Of a stretch of DNA of 64,000 nt, positions 9,373 to 16,910 are shown one piece after another. Both the position numbers and the translations under genes were made by a program. A model generated the notes under the pieces. That model was not told the DNA's origin. It ran no database searches and saw nothing but the letters and a program-made list of their open reading frames with translations. Origin of the DNA: Sphingomonas panacis (lineage in GTDB: Bacteria > Pseudomonadota > Alphaproteobacteria > Sphingomonadales > Sphingomonadaceae); NCBI RefSeq assembly GCF_001717955.1, contig NZ_CP014168.1:4123501-4187500 (forward strand), read 5' to 3'. Every line of letters starts with the position of its first letter. Position 1 is the stretch's first letter.

Positions 9373-9876
9373 CTAGCGTTCCGCGAGCGCATCGCCAAGT
9401 GTCGCGAGCGCCCGGCCCATATGCTTTTCGACCGTCGTTCGCGATACACCGAGCCTGACCGCGATATCACGCTGGGGAACATTCTCGATGCGATTGAGGA
9501 AGAAGATCGTCCGTGTCGGTTCGGGCATCGCTTCCGCGGCGGCAAGCACCCGGGCGAGTTCGTCTTTTGCGATCACCACCTCGTCGATGGGCGGTACATA
9601 GTCCGCGCCCCAGACGATGCTCTCAATCTCCGCGTTGAGGCGCTTGCGGCGGGCCTCCGCTCGGCCCTGGTCGAGTGCCACGTTGCGGGCGAGATAGTAG
9701 AGAAATGCCAGCTTGTCGTTGATCGGCGGATGGTCCTCGACCCGCTGGACCCGGAGCCACAGCATCTGCAGCGTGTCCTCCAGATTCTCGCGATCAACCA
9801 TGCGCGCGAACATCCGCCGCAGCGGGCGCTGTTCGGTGGCGATCAATCGCGACAAGACGGCAGCGTTCGAGGGCAT
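9373..9876 (-). CDS. ECF sigma factor, FecI type
   Basis: 167 residues. Region 2 (ENLEDTLQMLWLRVQ, YYLARNVALDQGR) and region 4 with its helix-turn-helix (RTIFFLNRIENVPQRDIAV, RLGVSRTTVEKHM) match FecI-like extracytoplasmic sigma factors, which direct transcription of iron-uptake or TonB-receptor genes. ATG 9876 has GGAAAGAG upstream. It precedes fecR by 70 bp. With fecR truncated and no receptor gene adjacent, its regulation is probably abnormal. Confidence 0.88.
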   Translation of the reverse strand: MPSNAAVLSRLIATEQRPLRRMFARMVDRENLEDTLQMLWLRVQRVEDHPPINDKLAFLYYLARNVALDQGRAEARRKRLNAEIESIVWGADYVPPIDEVVIAKDELARVLAAAEAMPEPTRTIFFLNRIENVPQRDIAVRLGVSRTTVEKHMGRALATLGDALAER

Positions 9877-10126
9877 GCTTCGCTCTTTCCAGCAACTCGG
9901 CCCCGATAATTGATTTGCGAATGATTTGCAATAACGAGAGAGCGCCGGTTGACCGGTTAAGGATCGTTCCCCGTTGGTGGCCGGAACGGGACCTAACGCG
10001 TCCTGGCCGGGCCATATTTAGCGCCATGCAAGGTTCAGTGCAACGAAAGTGCGTATTTGCAACGGGATGGCGCCCGTCTCGAGATGCCGGCCCACAATAG
10101 GTCGAGCGTTGGGCGGATCGCCGCCG

Positions 10127-10612
10127 TTACGGTCGATCCGACTCGGTGTCATCGATCTGCGTTCTATGGAGTTCCCCGCCGCCGCCAGATCGGCCGTCAC
10201 CCTCACTTTGGCTGGCGCTCGTTGCCCGGCTCGCATCCAGGAGTGTGCGAATGTAGGTCAGGTTTTCCTCCACCAGAAAATCGAGAAGCCTCGCCTCCAT
10301 ATGGCGGATATCTCCCACGAGCAGCTGGGGCGGGAAGAACCGCCCGCCAGCATTGAAGATCATCGGTATGAGGATGTAGCTCTGCGAAATATCGAGCGCT
10401 TCGAAGCAGCGCAGATGATCGTCGATGCGGACCTTCGGATTTCCCGACTCGATCTCACGCACCCAGCTCACGCTAAATCCAGCGCGCAGGGCGAGTCGCC
10501 GTTGGCTCACGCCAATCCGTCTCCGTTCGTCTTCGATGCGTCTTCCCGCCATTTGCTTCATCAAGCCGAGCGGAGACGCGCCGGATCCGGAGTCTACGCT
10601 TTGATGCGCCAT
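10127..10612 (-). CDS. XRE-family transcriptional regulator
   Basis: 161 residues starting at ATG 10612 with GGAG just upstream. Residues 22-75 form a lambda-repressor-like HTH (IEDERRRIGVSQRRLALRAG, FSVSWVREIESG) and a following helix. The C-terminal half is unlike known ligand domains and ends in a Ser/Gly-rich tail. It is divergent from the tra operon, separated by one unknown gene, and is the obvious candidate to bind the 20-bp-period repeats at 11291-11348. That link is inference. Confidence 0.85.
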   Translation of the reverse strand: MAHQSVDSGSGASPLGLMKQMAGRRIEDERRRIGVSQRRLALRAGFSVSWVREIESGNPKVRIDDHLRCFEALDISQSYILIPMIFNAGGRFFPPQLLVGDIRHMEARLLDFLVEENLTYIRTLLDASRATSASQSEGDGRSGGGGELHRTQIDDTESDRP

Positions 10613-10725
10613 CTCCTACTCCTGACTGCACTCTGAGCCCGCCACGGCCAGCACGACCATCAGAAAATGATGTATCACACACAGTTAGGTCAACTGAGAA
10701 ACGACCCATTCTTGCAACATTAATC

Positions 10726-11217
10726 TTACCGATCTTCTTGTCCTGGTTTGAAAATGTCGCGTTGCCCGCGTCCGCCTTTCGCGATCTTGAGATTGTCGCC
10801 GGCGTCGGAAAGCAACTGATCATAGGCTTCGAGAACGAGGTTCACCGGCGCCAACCGAAAGCGTTTCAGCGCAACCACGCAGATCCTTGTGCCGAGCGCC
10901 GCGAGTTTGGGCCGCGCCGGCACTGCCTCGACGCGGTCGGCAATTCTGGTCAGCACATCGGCGAGGCTCGCCGGAGCCCCGACAAAGCAGTCGCGATCTC
11001 CACTCAATCCTGATCGCGGCAATGTTTGAAGGTCATCCACGACAAACGTCACCTCGACCCGATCGAGATACAGCAGAGCGCAGTATAATGTCGTTCCGAA
11101 GGGAAGCATCTCGCTGACGAGGCAGCCGAGGCGATGGTGACAATCAAGGAACATCTCCACGCCAGCCGGTGAAAGCCTGAGCCTGAAGGTCCTCGAACTT
11201 CTCCCACCACGAATCAT
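10726..11217 (-). CDS. Hypothetical protein upstream of tra operon
   Basis: 163 residues from ATG 11217 with AGGAAG upstream. No signal peptide or membrane segment. The sequence has alternating hydrophobic beta-like stretches (GTTLYCALLYLDRVEVTFVV) and a basic C-terminus. I do not recognise a family. It is transcribed away from the tra operon and shares its upstream region with it, suggesting a regulatory or accessory role in transfer, which is inference. Confidence 0.6.
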   Translation of the reverse strand: MIRGGRSSRTFRLRLSPAGVEMFLDCHHRLGCLVSEMLPFGTTLYCALLYLDRVEVTFVVDDLQTLPRSGLSGDRDCFVGAPASLADVLTRIADRVEAVPARPKLAALGTRICVVALKRFRLAPVNLVLEAYDQLLSDAGDNLKIAKGGRGQRDIFKPGQEDR

Positions 11218-11290
11218 CGCTGCTTCCTGCTCCGCATATTGTGTGAACGCCGTCCGATCACCCGCGGCTCATCTCTGCGAGCGCCAAATC

Positions 11291-11348
11291 AGTGGCGATA
11301 ATCGCATTTCAGTGGCGCTTTGACGACTAGGGTGGCGCGATCGCCACT
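11291..11348. promoter_or_regulatory. Operator-like array: three GTGGCG repeats at 20-bp period plus inverted copy
   Basis: AGTGGCG at 11291-11297 and 11311-11317 and GGTGGCG at 11331-11337 lie exactly 20 bp apart, on one face of the helix. The inverted CGCCACT at 11342-11348 pairs with the third copy to give GTGGCG-CGAT-CGCCAC. They lie in the divergent region between the minus-strand gene at 11217 and the first tra gene. This is the form expected for cooperative binding of a regulator controlling transfer genes. The binding protein is unknown; the XRE protein at 10127-10612 is a candidate. Confidence 0.55.
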
Positions 11349-11500
11349 CCTTTAGCTCCTCGCTTGTGCGCGGCAAGTGAAACACATCATTCCAGCCCCA
11401 GACGCAGGACGGCCTGCCCACCATGCCTTGATCGAGGCATGGCGATGCCAAGAGCCGCCGGCAGTGCGCGCAAGCGCTTCATTCAGAAGGGGGAATCCCG

Positions 11501-11800
11501 GTGCGACAGGTTCGGACATCGATGGCGGTGCTGCTGCTTCCTCATCTTTGCATGGCGGACGCGTTGCCGGCCGAAACCCGGGCGATGCGAAAGTCAGCCG
11601 AACCGAAGGCTCCCGAAGTGGTGCTGCAGGCGATCGTCCAGACAGCCGCAGGATTCGTCATCGCGCAGGTCAAGCCGGCAGCTGAGACCCCGTCGCCGCG
11701 CCAGCCGTCGCTCATCCCCCTGGGCGGCGCGGTGAGGATCGACCGGGAGCTTCTCGAAAAGAAATCGAATGGAAAGGACAATGGCGATGCGCGCATCTAA
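11501..11800 (+). CDS. Small exported hypothetical protein, first gene of tra operon
   Basis: 99 residues from GTG 11501, with AAGGGGGAA upstream; an internal ATG lies at 11522. The N-terminus is a short hydrophobic stretch (MAVLLLPHLCMADALPA) resembling a signal peptide, followed by a VVLQAIVQTAAGFVIAQV segment and a charged tail. No family recognised. It overlaps the start of the dsbC-like gene by about 30 bp, so it is part of the same transcript. Confidence 0.5.
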   Translation: MRQVRTSMAVLLLPHLCMADALPAETRAMRKSAEPKAPEVVLQAIVQTAAGFVIAQVKPAAETPSPRQPSLIPLGGAVRIDRELLEKKSNGKDNGDARI

Positions 11801-12602
11801 CCGCCCCAAGGCGGCATTCACCGCCCTTTTATCGCTGGCCGCGCTGTTGGGATCCGCGCCCGCCGGGGCGCAAGCTGCAAGCACACAAACGGCGAGCGAA
11901 GGCGACGCCGAGGTCAGGATTCTGACCGCCGAAGCTGTGCAGGCCCAGAAGCAACTGCAGCAGACATTCACCAATCTTCAGTTCGAGGATTTTGGACCTG
12001 CTCCGGTCAAAGGGCCGATCTACCAGGCCGTCGCAGGCGGACGCGTCATCTATTTCGCGCCGGAAAGCGAGCACATCCTCTTCGCCGCCGTTTACGACAA
12101 GAATGGCGTCAACGTCACGGCGCTGACGCAAGACAAGAGCGCCCGCAAACGGCTGGCCGTGATCGATCCGGCGAAGGCCCTGGCGATCGGTCCCGAGGGC
12201 GCGCCGACCGTCATCGAGTTCACCGATCCGGATTGCCCCTATTGCCGGGCGCTTGAGAGGTTCTGGCTCGCGAAGGCGGCCGAGGGCAAGCCGGTCCGCC
12301 GCCTCGTCTATTTCGTCAGCGGCATCCATCCGCAGGCCGCTGCGAAGGCCGAGCATATCCTCTGTTCACCGGACAAGGCCGAGGCCTTCAAGGCGGTCTA
12401 TTCCGGCGCGGAGCCCAAGGAACTGCGCAAATGCACGCCCGGGCACGCCAAGGTCGAGGGTGACGCCGAGATTGTGCGCCAGGTTGGCATTGGCGGCACC
12501 CCCACCCTCTTTGTCGACGGGAAGCTGATTTCCGGTTTCCAGCAAGCCGAACTCGAGGAGTTCCTTGCCAGCAAGGTGGCCCCGTCCCGTGGCGACAAAT
12601 GA
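11769..12602 (+). CDS. dsbC: DsbC-like thiol:disulfide isomerase of conjugation system
   Basis: 277 residues, starting at ATG 11769 or more likely the internal ATG 11781 behind AAAGGAC. A signal peptide (FTALLSLAALLGSAPAGAQA) is followed by a small N-terminal dimerisation-type domain (GRVIYFAPESEHILF) and a thioredoxin fold with the active site DPDCPYCRALERF and the cis-Pro loop IGGTPTLFVDGK. This is the DsbC/DsbG pattern. In F-type transfer operons such periplasmic isomerases fold Cys-rich assembly proteins. Here the Cys-rich clients would be TraU and the two TraN pieces encoded downstream. Confidence 0.9.
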   Translation: MERTMAMRASNRPKAAFTALLSLAALLGSAPAGAQAASTQTASEGDAEVRILTAEAVQAQKQLQQTFTNLQFEDFGPAPVKGPIYQAVAGGRVIYFAPESEHILFAAVYDKNGVNVTALTQDKSARKRLAVIDPAKALAIGPEGAPTVIEFTDPDCPYCRALERFWLAKAAEGKPVRRLVYFVSGIHPQAAAKAEHILCSPDKAEAFKAVYSGAEPKELRKCTPGHAKVEGDAEIVRQVGIGGTPTLFVDGKLISGFQQAELEEFLASKVAPSRGDK

Positions 12603-12719
12603 ACAACCGGCGGGGCGCGATGTCCCGCTTTCCCATCTGGCGGACCTCGAACTGCCGGCGAGCGAGCGCTTCGCGCCCGCTCCCGCACGAGGACCGGAAT
12701 GCCGGCGGCGGCGGCTCGA

Positions 12720-12795
12720 GGGAGCCGTCCACCACTGCCGTCGGCCGCCAACGAGGTCCCTCGGGGTCGGCAGGCATCACTCGCGGACGGCTCCC
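12720..12795 (+). promoter_or_regulatory. Long stem-loop in leader of the pilin gene
   Basis: GGGAGCCGTCC (12720-12730) and GGACGGCTCCC (12785-12795) are perfect 11-bp complements, with a nested CTGCCG/CGGCAG pair inside. The structure ends six bases before the GGAG ribosome-binding site of the pilin gene. In RNA it would be a stable hairpin at the 5' side of the pilin reading frame, suited to protecting or processing the message. There is no T run, so it does not look like a simple terminator. The 12603-12719 part of the gap holds no supportable gene. Confidence 0.5.
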
Positions 12796-12813
12796 ATGCT
12801 TGGAGTGCAGCAT

Positions 12814-13128
12814 ATGTTGAAGAAAATCGGAAAAAATGTGGTCGGCATCGCGAATATCGGCGTCCCCCTGGCGCTTTTCGCGATGGCGAGCGGCGGCGCC
12901 CATGCGTTCACGGCACCCGCCGCTGGCGACCTTGGCTACGACATCTACGACATCGTGGTGAACAAGGGCGTCAAGGGTCCGCTCGGCTTCGTGGCCGGTG
13001 TCGCGGCCTTCCTGTTCGGCGTCTCGCGGCTCTTCTCGAACGTCATGATCGGCATCCCGACCATCGTCGCCGCGGTCTGCCTCATCAAAGCAGACACCAT
13101 CCTCCAGACCTTCGGAATGGTGATCTGA
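12814..13128 (+). CDS. traA: TraA-like pilin precursor
   Basis: 104 residues. The frame is open much further upstream, but ATG 12814 has GGAG eight bases before it and gives a proper leader: basic MLKKIGKN, then a hydrophobic stretch ending AHA. Removing about 31 residues leaves a pilin of about 73 residues, close to the 70 of F pilin, with two hydrophobic helices (GFVAGVAAFLFGVSRLF and IGIPTIVAAVCLIKA) around a short polar turn. Position directly before traL also fits. It would be extracted from the inner membrane and polymerised into the conjugative pilus; the S26 peptidase at 26268 is a possible processing enzyme. Confidence 0.8.
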   Translation: MLKKIGKNVVGIANIGVPLALFAMASGGAHAFTAPAAGDLGYDIYDIVVNKGVKGPLGFVAGVAAFLFGVSRLFSNVMIGIPTIVAAVCLIKADTILQTFGMVI

Positions 13129-13136
13129 CACCTATC

Positions 13137-13190
13137 GGCCGGCGCCGGCCCTTGCCGGCACCGGCCCCCGAGCCGGGGCGACCGCCCCGG
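13137..13190 (+). promoter_or_regulatory. Two tight hairpins between traA and traL
   Basis: GGCCGGCGCCGGCC (13137-13150) is a perfect 14-bp palindrome just after the pilin stop. CCGGGGC (13173-13179) and GCCCCGG (13184-13190) form a second stem with a GACC loop. Neither is followed by T residues. GC-rich hairpins in this place can stabilise the upstream pilin message or partially terminate, giving more pilin than assembly proteins. Confidence 0.5.
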
Positions 13191-13240
13191 AAATGACGCC
13201 CCCGCTTCGCGAGGACGTGAGCAGCAGGAGGAGAAGGGCA

Positions 13241-13507
13241 TTGGATGAGCGTCTGCCCCAGTATCTGCACGGCCCGGTTCAGATCCTCTGGTTCGGATCG
13301 GACGAGTTCATTCTGGTCGTGTCGACCGTCTTCGTCGCCGTGATCGTCGGCGGAGTGATCGGCTGGGCGCTCATCGGTGCTCTTCTCCTTTTCATCCCCT
13401 GGAAGCGGACCAAGGCGCGGGGCTTCATCCCGCATCTCGCCTGGCGCTGGGGCCTCGTGCGCTTCCGCCACTATCCGGGTCCCACGCAGACCCGGTTCTA
13501 CGAGTGA
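13241..13507 (+). CDS. traL: TraL-like pilus assembly protein
   Basis: 88 residues with the TraL pattern: ERLPQYLHGPVQILWFGSDE, two adjacent membrane helices (VSTVFVAVIVGGVIGWALI, GALLLFIPW) and a basic C-terminus. The frame begins at ATG 13193, but TTG 13241 stands behind a strong AGGAGGAGAAGG and matches where family members begin, so it is preferred. TraL corresponds to VirB3 and acts at the inner membrane in pilus assembly. It overlaps the traE frame by a few bases. Confidence 0.85.
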   Translation: MDERLPQYLHGPVQILWFGSDEFILVVSTVFVAVIVGGVIGWALIGALLLFIPWKRTKARGFIPHLAWRWGLVRFRHYPGPTQTRFYE

Positions 13508-13515
13508 GGTCGACG

Positions 13516-14154
13516 ATGTCCTTTCTCAAATCCTCGGGACGCCAACAGAGCGACCCCTTGCTCGGCAAGCCGGCAAGCTGGGGAATCCACCGCTATCTCC
13601 AGGGCTCGTCGAACCTGTTCGAGGAAAACCGCCTGCTGAAGTTCGCGATCGTCGGCCTGTTCGGCGTGACCGCGGTGCTAGGCATGGTGATCTACACCTC
13701 GAACCAGAATCAGCGCACGGTCATCGTGCCCTTCGGATCGAGCGGCGATCTCTACGTCACCGGCAATTCCCCCTCGGCCGGCTACATGCGGACCATGACC
13801 CGCAACGTCGTGTCGCTGGCGGGCACCTATTCCGCCTATTCGGCCGACCGGCAGTTCCAGGAGCTGCTGAGCATCGTCCACCCGTCCGCTTTCAACGGAA
13901 TTCGCGACAATCTGAACGCGATCCTGGACGAGTTGTCGAACAACCCGACGCTGTCGATCGCCACCTACATCCGGCCGGATCAGCCGGTCACCTATTCGGC
14001 TAGCGAGATCCTCGTCCCCGTCGAGAAGGTCCGCGTGATCGGCGGCGTGATCCGCAAATTCCGCGGCAATCTGCGCATCGGGTACGCGATCGAGAACGGC
14101 CGTTTCTGGCTCACCCGCCTTTCCGAGGAGAACTTCGATGCCGAGCTTCGGTAG
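13516..14154 (+). CDS. traE: TraE-like conjugal transfer protein
   Basis: 212 residues from ATG 13516 (GAGGT upstream; an in-frame GTG at 13504 overlaps traL). One membrane helix at about 45-65 (LLKFAIVGLFGVTAVLGMVIY) follows a cytoplasmic N-terminus; the periplasmic remainder resembles TraE/VirB5-8-type proteins (YMRTMTRNVVSLAGTYSAYS, VIGGVIRKFRGNLRIGYAI). Needed for pilus assembly in F-type systems. It overlaps traK by 17 bp. Confidence 0.87.
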   Translation: MSFLKSSGRQQSDPLLGKPASWGIHRYLQGSSNLFEENRLLKFAIVGLFGVTAVLGMVIYTSNQNQRTVIVPFGSSGDLYVTGNSPSAGYMRTMTRNVVSLAGTYSAYSADRQFQELLSIVHPSAFNGIRDNLNAILDELSNNPTLSIATYIRPDQPVTYSASEILVPVEKVRVIGGVIRKFRGNLRIGYAIENGRFWLTRLSEENFDAELR

Positions 14155-14923
14155 ACGAACCGCCGTGCGCGCCATGCCCGGCGCGATATTGGTGGCACTG
14201 GCGATCGCGCCGGCTGCCCCCGTGTCCGCTCAGCCGATCGTCGCGCTGCCCGACCAGACCAGCAGCATCCGTCTCTCCAATCACGACGTCAATCACATCA
14301 TCTGCGTCGGCGGCGAGATCGACGACGTCAAATTTTCCGCCGAGAAGGCCATCGCCGTCGAGCGCGCCGGTTCGGATGCCTGGATCAAGTTCCTGGTCAA
14401 GGAGGTCGAGGACGCCGGCATTTCGACGCGCACGTTCGTGACGACGCCCTCGGAGTTCTTCGTCAGCTGCAACGGCGCGGTCTATCCCCTTTACGCGGAA
14501 CCGTCGGATATCCCCGCGCAGACCGTGACACTGGTTCCCGGCTCGACGCAGCGCGCGCGGGCCAATGAAGAACTGCTGGGTCCGCTGGTGGAGGAGGAAC
14601 GCGCCGTCTCCATCACGCTCTCGCTGCTCCAGGACCGTGTTCCGGCGAGCTTCGCGGAAGTGGCACCGCGCATCGACAGCTTCGCCGTTGCCGCCCTGCC
14701 GAGCGCAAAGCTGACCGAGCGGCGGCGGGTCGAGATCGAGGGCGCCGGGCTCTCTGCTTCCGAATATCTCGTCAGCGCGGCGTCTGCCACGACGCTTGAG
14801 GAGCGTGCGTTCCTCGACCGGGCGCTGGGCGCCAACATCTTCGCGGTCACACTCGATCGCGTCTCGCTGCAACCCGGTGATACGGCGCGCCTGATCGTCA
14901 TTCGCCGCGGAGCGGTCCAATGA
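14138..14923 (+). CDS. traK: TraK-like outer membrane core protein
   Basis: 261 residues with a signal peptide (GAILVALAIAPAAPVSAQ) and the secretin/VirB9-like beta domain (RLSNHDVNHIICVGGEIDDV, YLYPLYAEPSD-type strands). TraK forms the outer-membrane ring of the F-type core complex with TraB and lipoprotein TraV. The start has GGAGA upstream and lies inside the end of traE; its stop overlaps traB by ATGA. Confidence 0.88.
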   Translation: MPSFGRRTAVRAMPGAILVALAIAPAAPVSAQPIVALPDQTSSIRLSNHDVNHIICVGGEIDDVKFSAEKAIAVERAGSDAWIKFLVKEVEDAGISTRTFVTTPSEFFVSCNGAVYPLYAEPSDIPAQTVTLVPGSTQRARANEELLGPLVEEERAVSITLSLLQDRVPASFAEVAPRIDSFAVAALPSAKLTERRRVEIEGAGLSASEYLVSAASATTLEERAFLDRALGANIFAVTLDRVSLQPGDTARLIVIRRGAVQ

Positions 14924-16239
14924 GCGGCGGGGATCAGGATCCGCCCGCCGTGCCGTTGGGGGCCGACGAACCGAGCGCTTATCAGGCACATCTGGCGGCG
15001 GCCGCGGATCAGGACGACGCAACAGAGCGTGGACCTGCGCTGCTCGACCTCAAGGCGCGCTGGGCAAGCCTGAGTTCCACCGGCAAGCTGAGAGCCAAGC
15101 GCGCGGCGCTGGCGGGCGGGATCGCGCTCTTGGGCTACGGGCTATACACCGCGAGCACGGGCGGCGGCGAACCCGTAGCGACCGCACCTTCCGCGTCCAA
15201 GCTGGACATGGGCGCCGGCCTGCGCGGCGACAGCCTCGAACTCAAACTCCGCGGCGATTTGAAGAAGATCCTCGACGGCCAATCCTTGCTCGGCGACCGG
15301 GTCACGGCGATCGAGGAAGGCAAGGTCATCCCCGGCAGCGGTGCGACGGGCGCAAGCAGAGAGGGTGATGGCGGTCCGCTTCCGCCCGCCCTGCCCGGCT
15401 CCGTCCCCGACTATCCACCTGCGCCCGACGGCTCTGACGGGGGCGGTCTTCCGCCGCCGCCCTCGGTTCCGACAGCGCCCCCCGCACCGCCCGCACCGCC
15501 GGTGGAAAAGGTCGTCGGCTCGATCGGCGCCGCCACTACGCCGATCGTGCCGCGCGGCGCTGACGGTGCGGCGGCCGACTCGAAAAAAAAGAACCGGACG
15601 ATCTATTTGCCGCCTGGTTTCATGAAAGCGCGTCTGCTGACGGGGATCGACGCGCTGGCGAGCCGGGACGCGACGAGCAATCCCGAGCCGTTGATCGCTC
15701 GCGTACAGGCACCCGCCGTGCTTCCCAATGACGTGAAGGCGAACCTCTCGGGCTGCTTCGTGATCGGCAATGCCACGGGAAGCCTGGCCAAGGAGCGCGT
15801 GGAGATCCAGCTGGTCTCGTTGTCCTGCGTCGACTTTGACGAGCGCTCGGTGGTCGATCAGCCGGTCAAGGGCTTCTTCGTCGACACCGACGGCAAGAAG
15901 GGATTGAGCGGCAAGGTTGTAACACGGGCGGGCGCCAGCCTGGCTCGCGCCTTCATAGCGGGAACGATCAGCGGGATCAGCCAGACTGTCGAGAACACCT
16001 TCGGGGAGACATCGACATCGGCCCTGGGCACCGTTCGCACGCTCGATGCGGGCGATGCCGCCAAGACCGGGATCGCCGGCGGCCTGTCGAAATCGTCCGA
16101 CAAGCTCACCGACTTCTATCTCGATCTTGCGCGTCAGGCGGGGCCCATCGTCGAGGTCGGCGCTGCCAAGGATGTGGTCGTCGTCATCCAGGAAGGTGTC
16201 ACGCTCGAGATCAAGCCGACAGCGGGGAGCAAGTTCTGA
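14920..16239 (+). CDS. traB: TraB-like (VirB10) core complex protein
   Basis: 439 residues: cytoplasmic N-terminus, a membrane helix near residues 60-75 (ALAGGIALLGYGLYTA), a Pro-rich periplasmic spacer at about 150-195 (PPPPSVPTAPPAPPAPP), then the VirB10/TraB beta-barrel (IYLPPGFMKARLLTGIDAL, VKANLSGCFVIGNATGSLA). It spans the envelope and passes energy signals from the ATPase to the outer ring. Start overlaps traK by ATGA; its stop overlaps the long frame of traV. Confidence 0.92.
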   Translation: MSGGDQDPPAVPLGADEPSAYQAHLAAAADQDDATERGPALLDLKARWASLSSTGKLRAKRAALAGGIALLGYGLYTASTGGGEPVATAPSASKLDMGAGLRGDSLELKLRGDLKKILDGQSLLGDRVTAIEEGKVIPGSGATGASREGDGGPLPPALPGSVPDYPPAPDGSDGGGLPPPPSVPTAPPAPPAPPVEKVVGSIGAATTPIVPRGADGAAADSKKKNRTIYLPPGFMKARLLTGIDALASRDATSNPEPLIARVQAPAVLPNDVKANLSGCFVIGNATGSLAKERVEIQLVSLSCVDFDERSVVDQPVKGFFVDTDGKKGLSGKVVTRAGASLARAFIAGTISGISQTVENTFGETSTSALGTVRTLDAGDAAKTGIAGGLSKSSDKLTDFYLDLARQAGPIVEVGAAKDVVVVIQEGVTLEIKPTAGSKF

Positions 16240-16274
16240 TGCGCTCGCTTCACCCACGCCCTGGAGAAACTGCC

Positions 16275-16910
16275 ATGCTTGAACCTGCCTCCTACCGGCG
16301 CGCGCTGCGCGCGTCCCTCGCCCCGCTGCTGTTGCTCGGCCTGTCAGGCTGCGCGACGGTCGGGTCGCTGATGTCGCCCTATTCCGAGAAGTTCTCATGC
16401 AAGAACAGCGATCACGGCCAGTGCATTCACCCCGACAAAGCCTATGACGACGCGGTCGCGGGCCGGGCCTCGCGGTCCGATCCAAGGGTCACGAACGACC
16501 GCAAGCTTCTGCGAGCCCAGGCAGGCGCAGACGGCGCCCCCGCTGGTTCCGCGCGTCGCGGCGCAAAGGCCGACGTTCCCTCCCCCTTCCTCGGTTATCG
16601 CGACAGCGTCTATCGGGAGCTGCAGGGCCTCATCGACCAGCCTGTCACGCCGATGCTCAAGCCATCGGTTACGGTCCGCACGCTGATCCTCCCCTATGCC
16701 GATCGGCAGCGGCCCGATCGCCTGTATATGCCGCGCTACGTCTATTCGATCGTCGACAAGCCGGTCTGGGTAGTTGGCGGCTATCTGGTCGAGCCGGTGT
16801 CCCCCGCCGCCCGCGCACCAGTCCTCGACCAGGTGCGCGAGCGTCCCGCCGATGCGGTCGATCCTCCGACCCCGCCTTCGCCTGAGCCTGGTCATGGAGA
16901 CCACCCATGA
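16275..16910 (+). CDS. traV: TraV-like outer membrane lipoprotein
   Basis: 211 residues from ATG 16275 with CTGGAG upstream; an alternative ATG at 16239 overlaps the traB stop. It has a clear lipobox, LLLLGLSGC, then YSEKFSCKNSDHGQCIHPDKAY, the Cys-containing segment typical of TraV. TraV anchors the TraK ring to the outer membrane. A C-terminal Pro-rich tail ends at the traC start. Confidence 0.85.
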   Translation: MLEPASYRRALRASLAPLLLLGLSGCATVGSLMSPYSEKFSCKNSDHGQCIHPDKAYDDAVAGRASRSDPRVTNDRKLLRAQAGADGAPAGSARRGAKADVPSPFLGYRDSVYRELQGLIDQPVTPMLKPSVTVRTLILPYADRQRPDRLYMPRYVYSIVDKPVWVVGGYLVEPVSPAARAPVLDQVRERPADAVDPPTPPSPEPGHGDHP

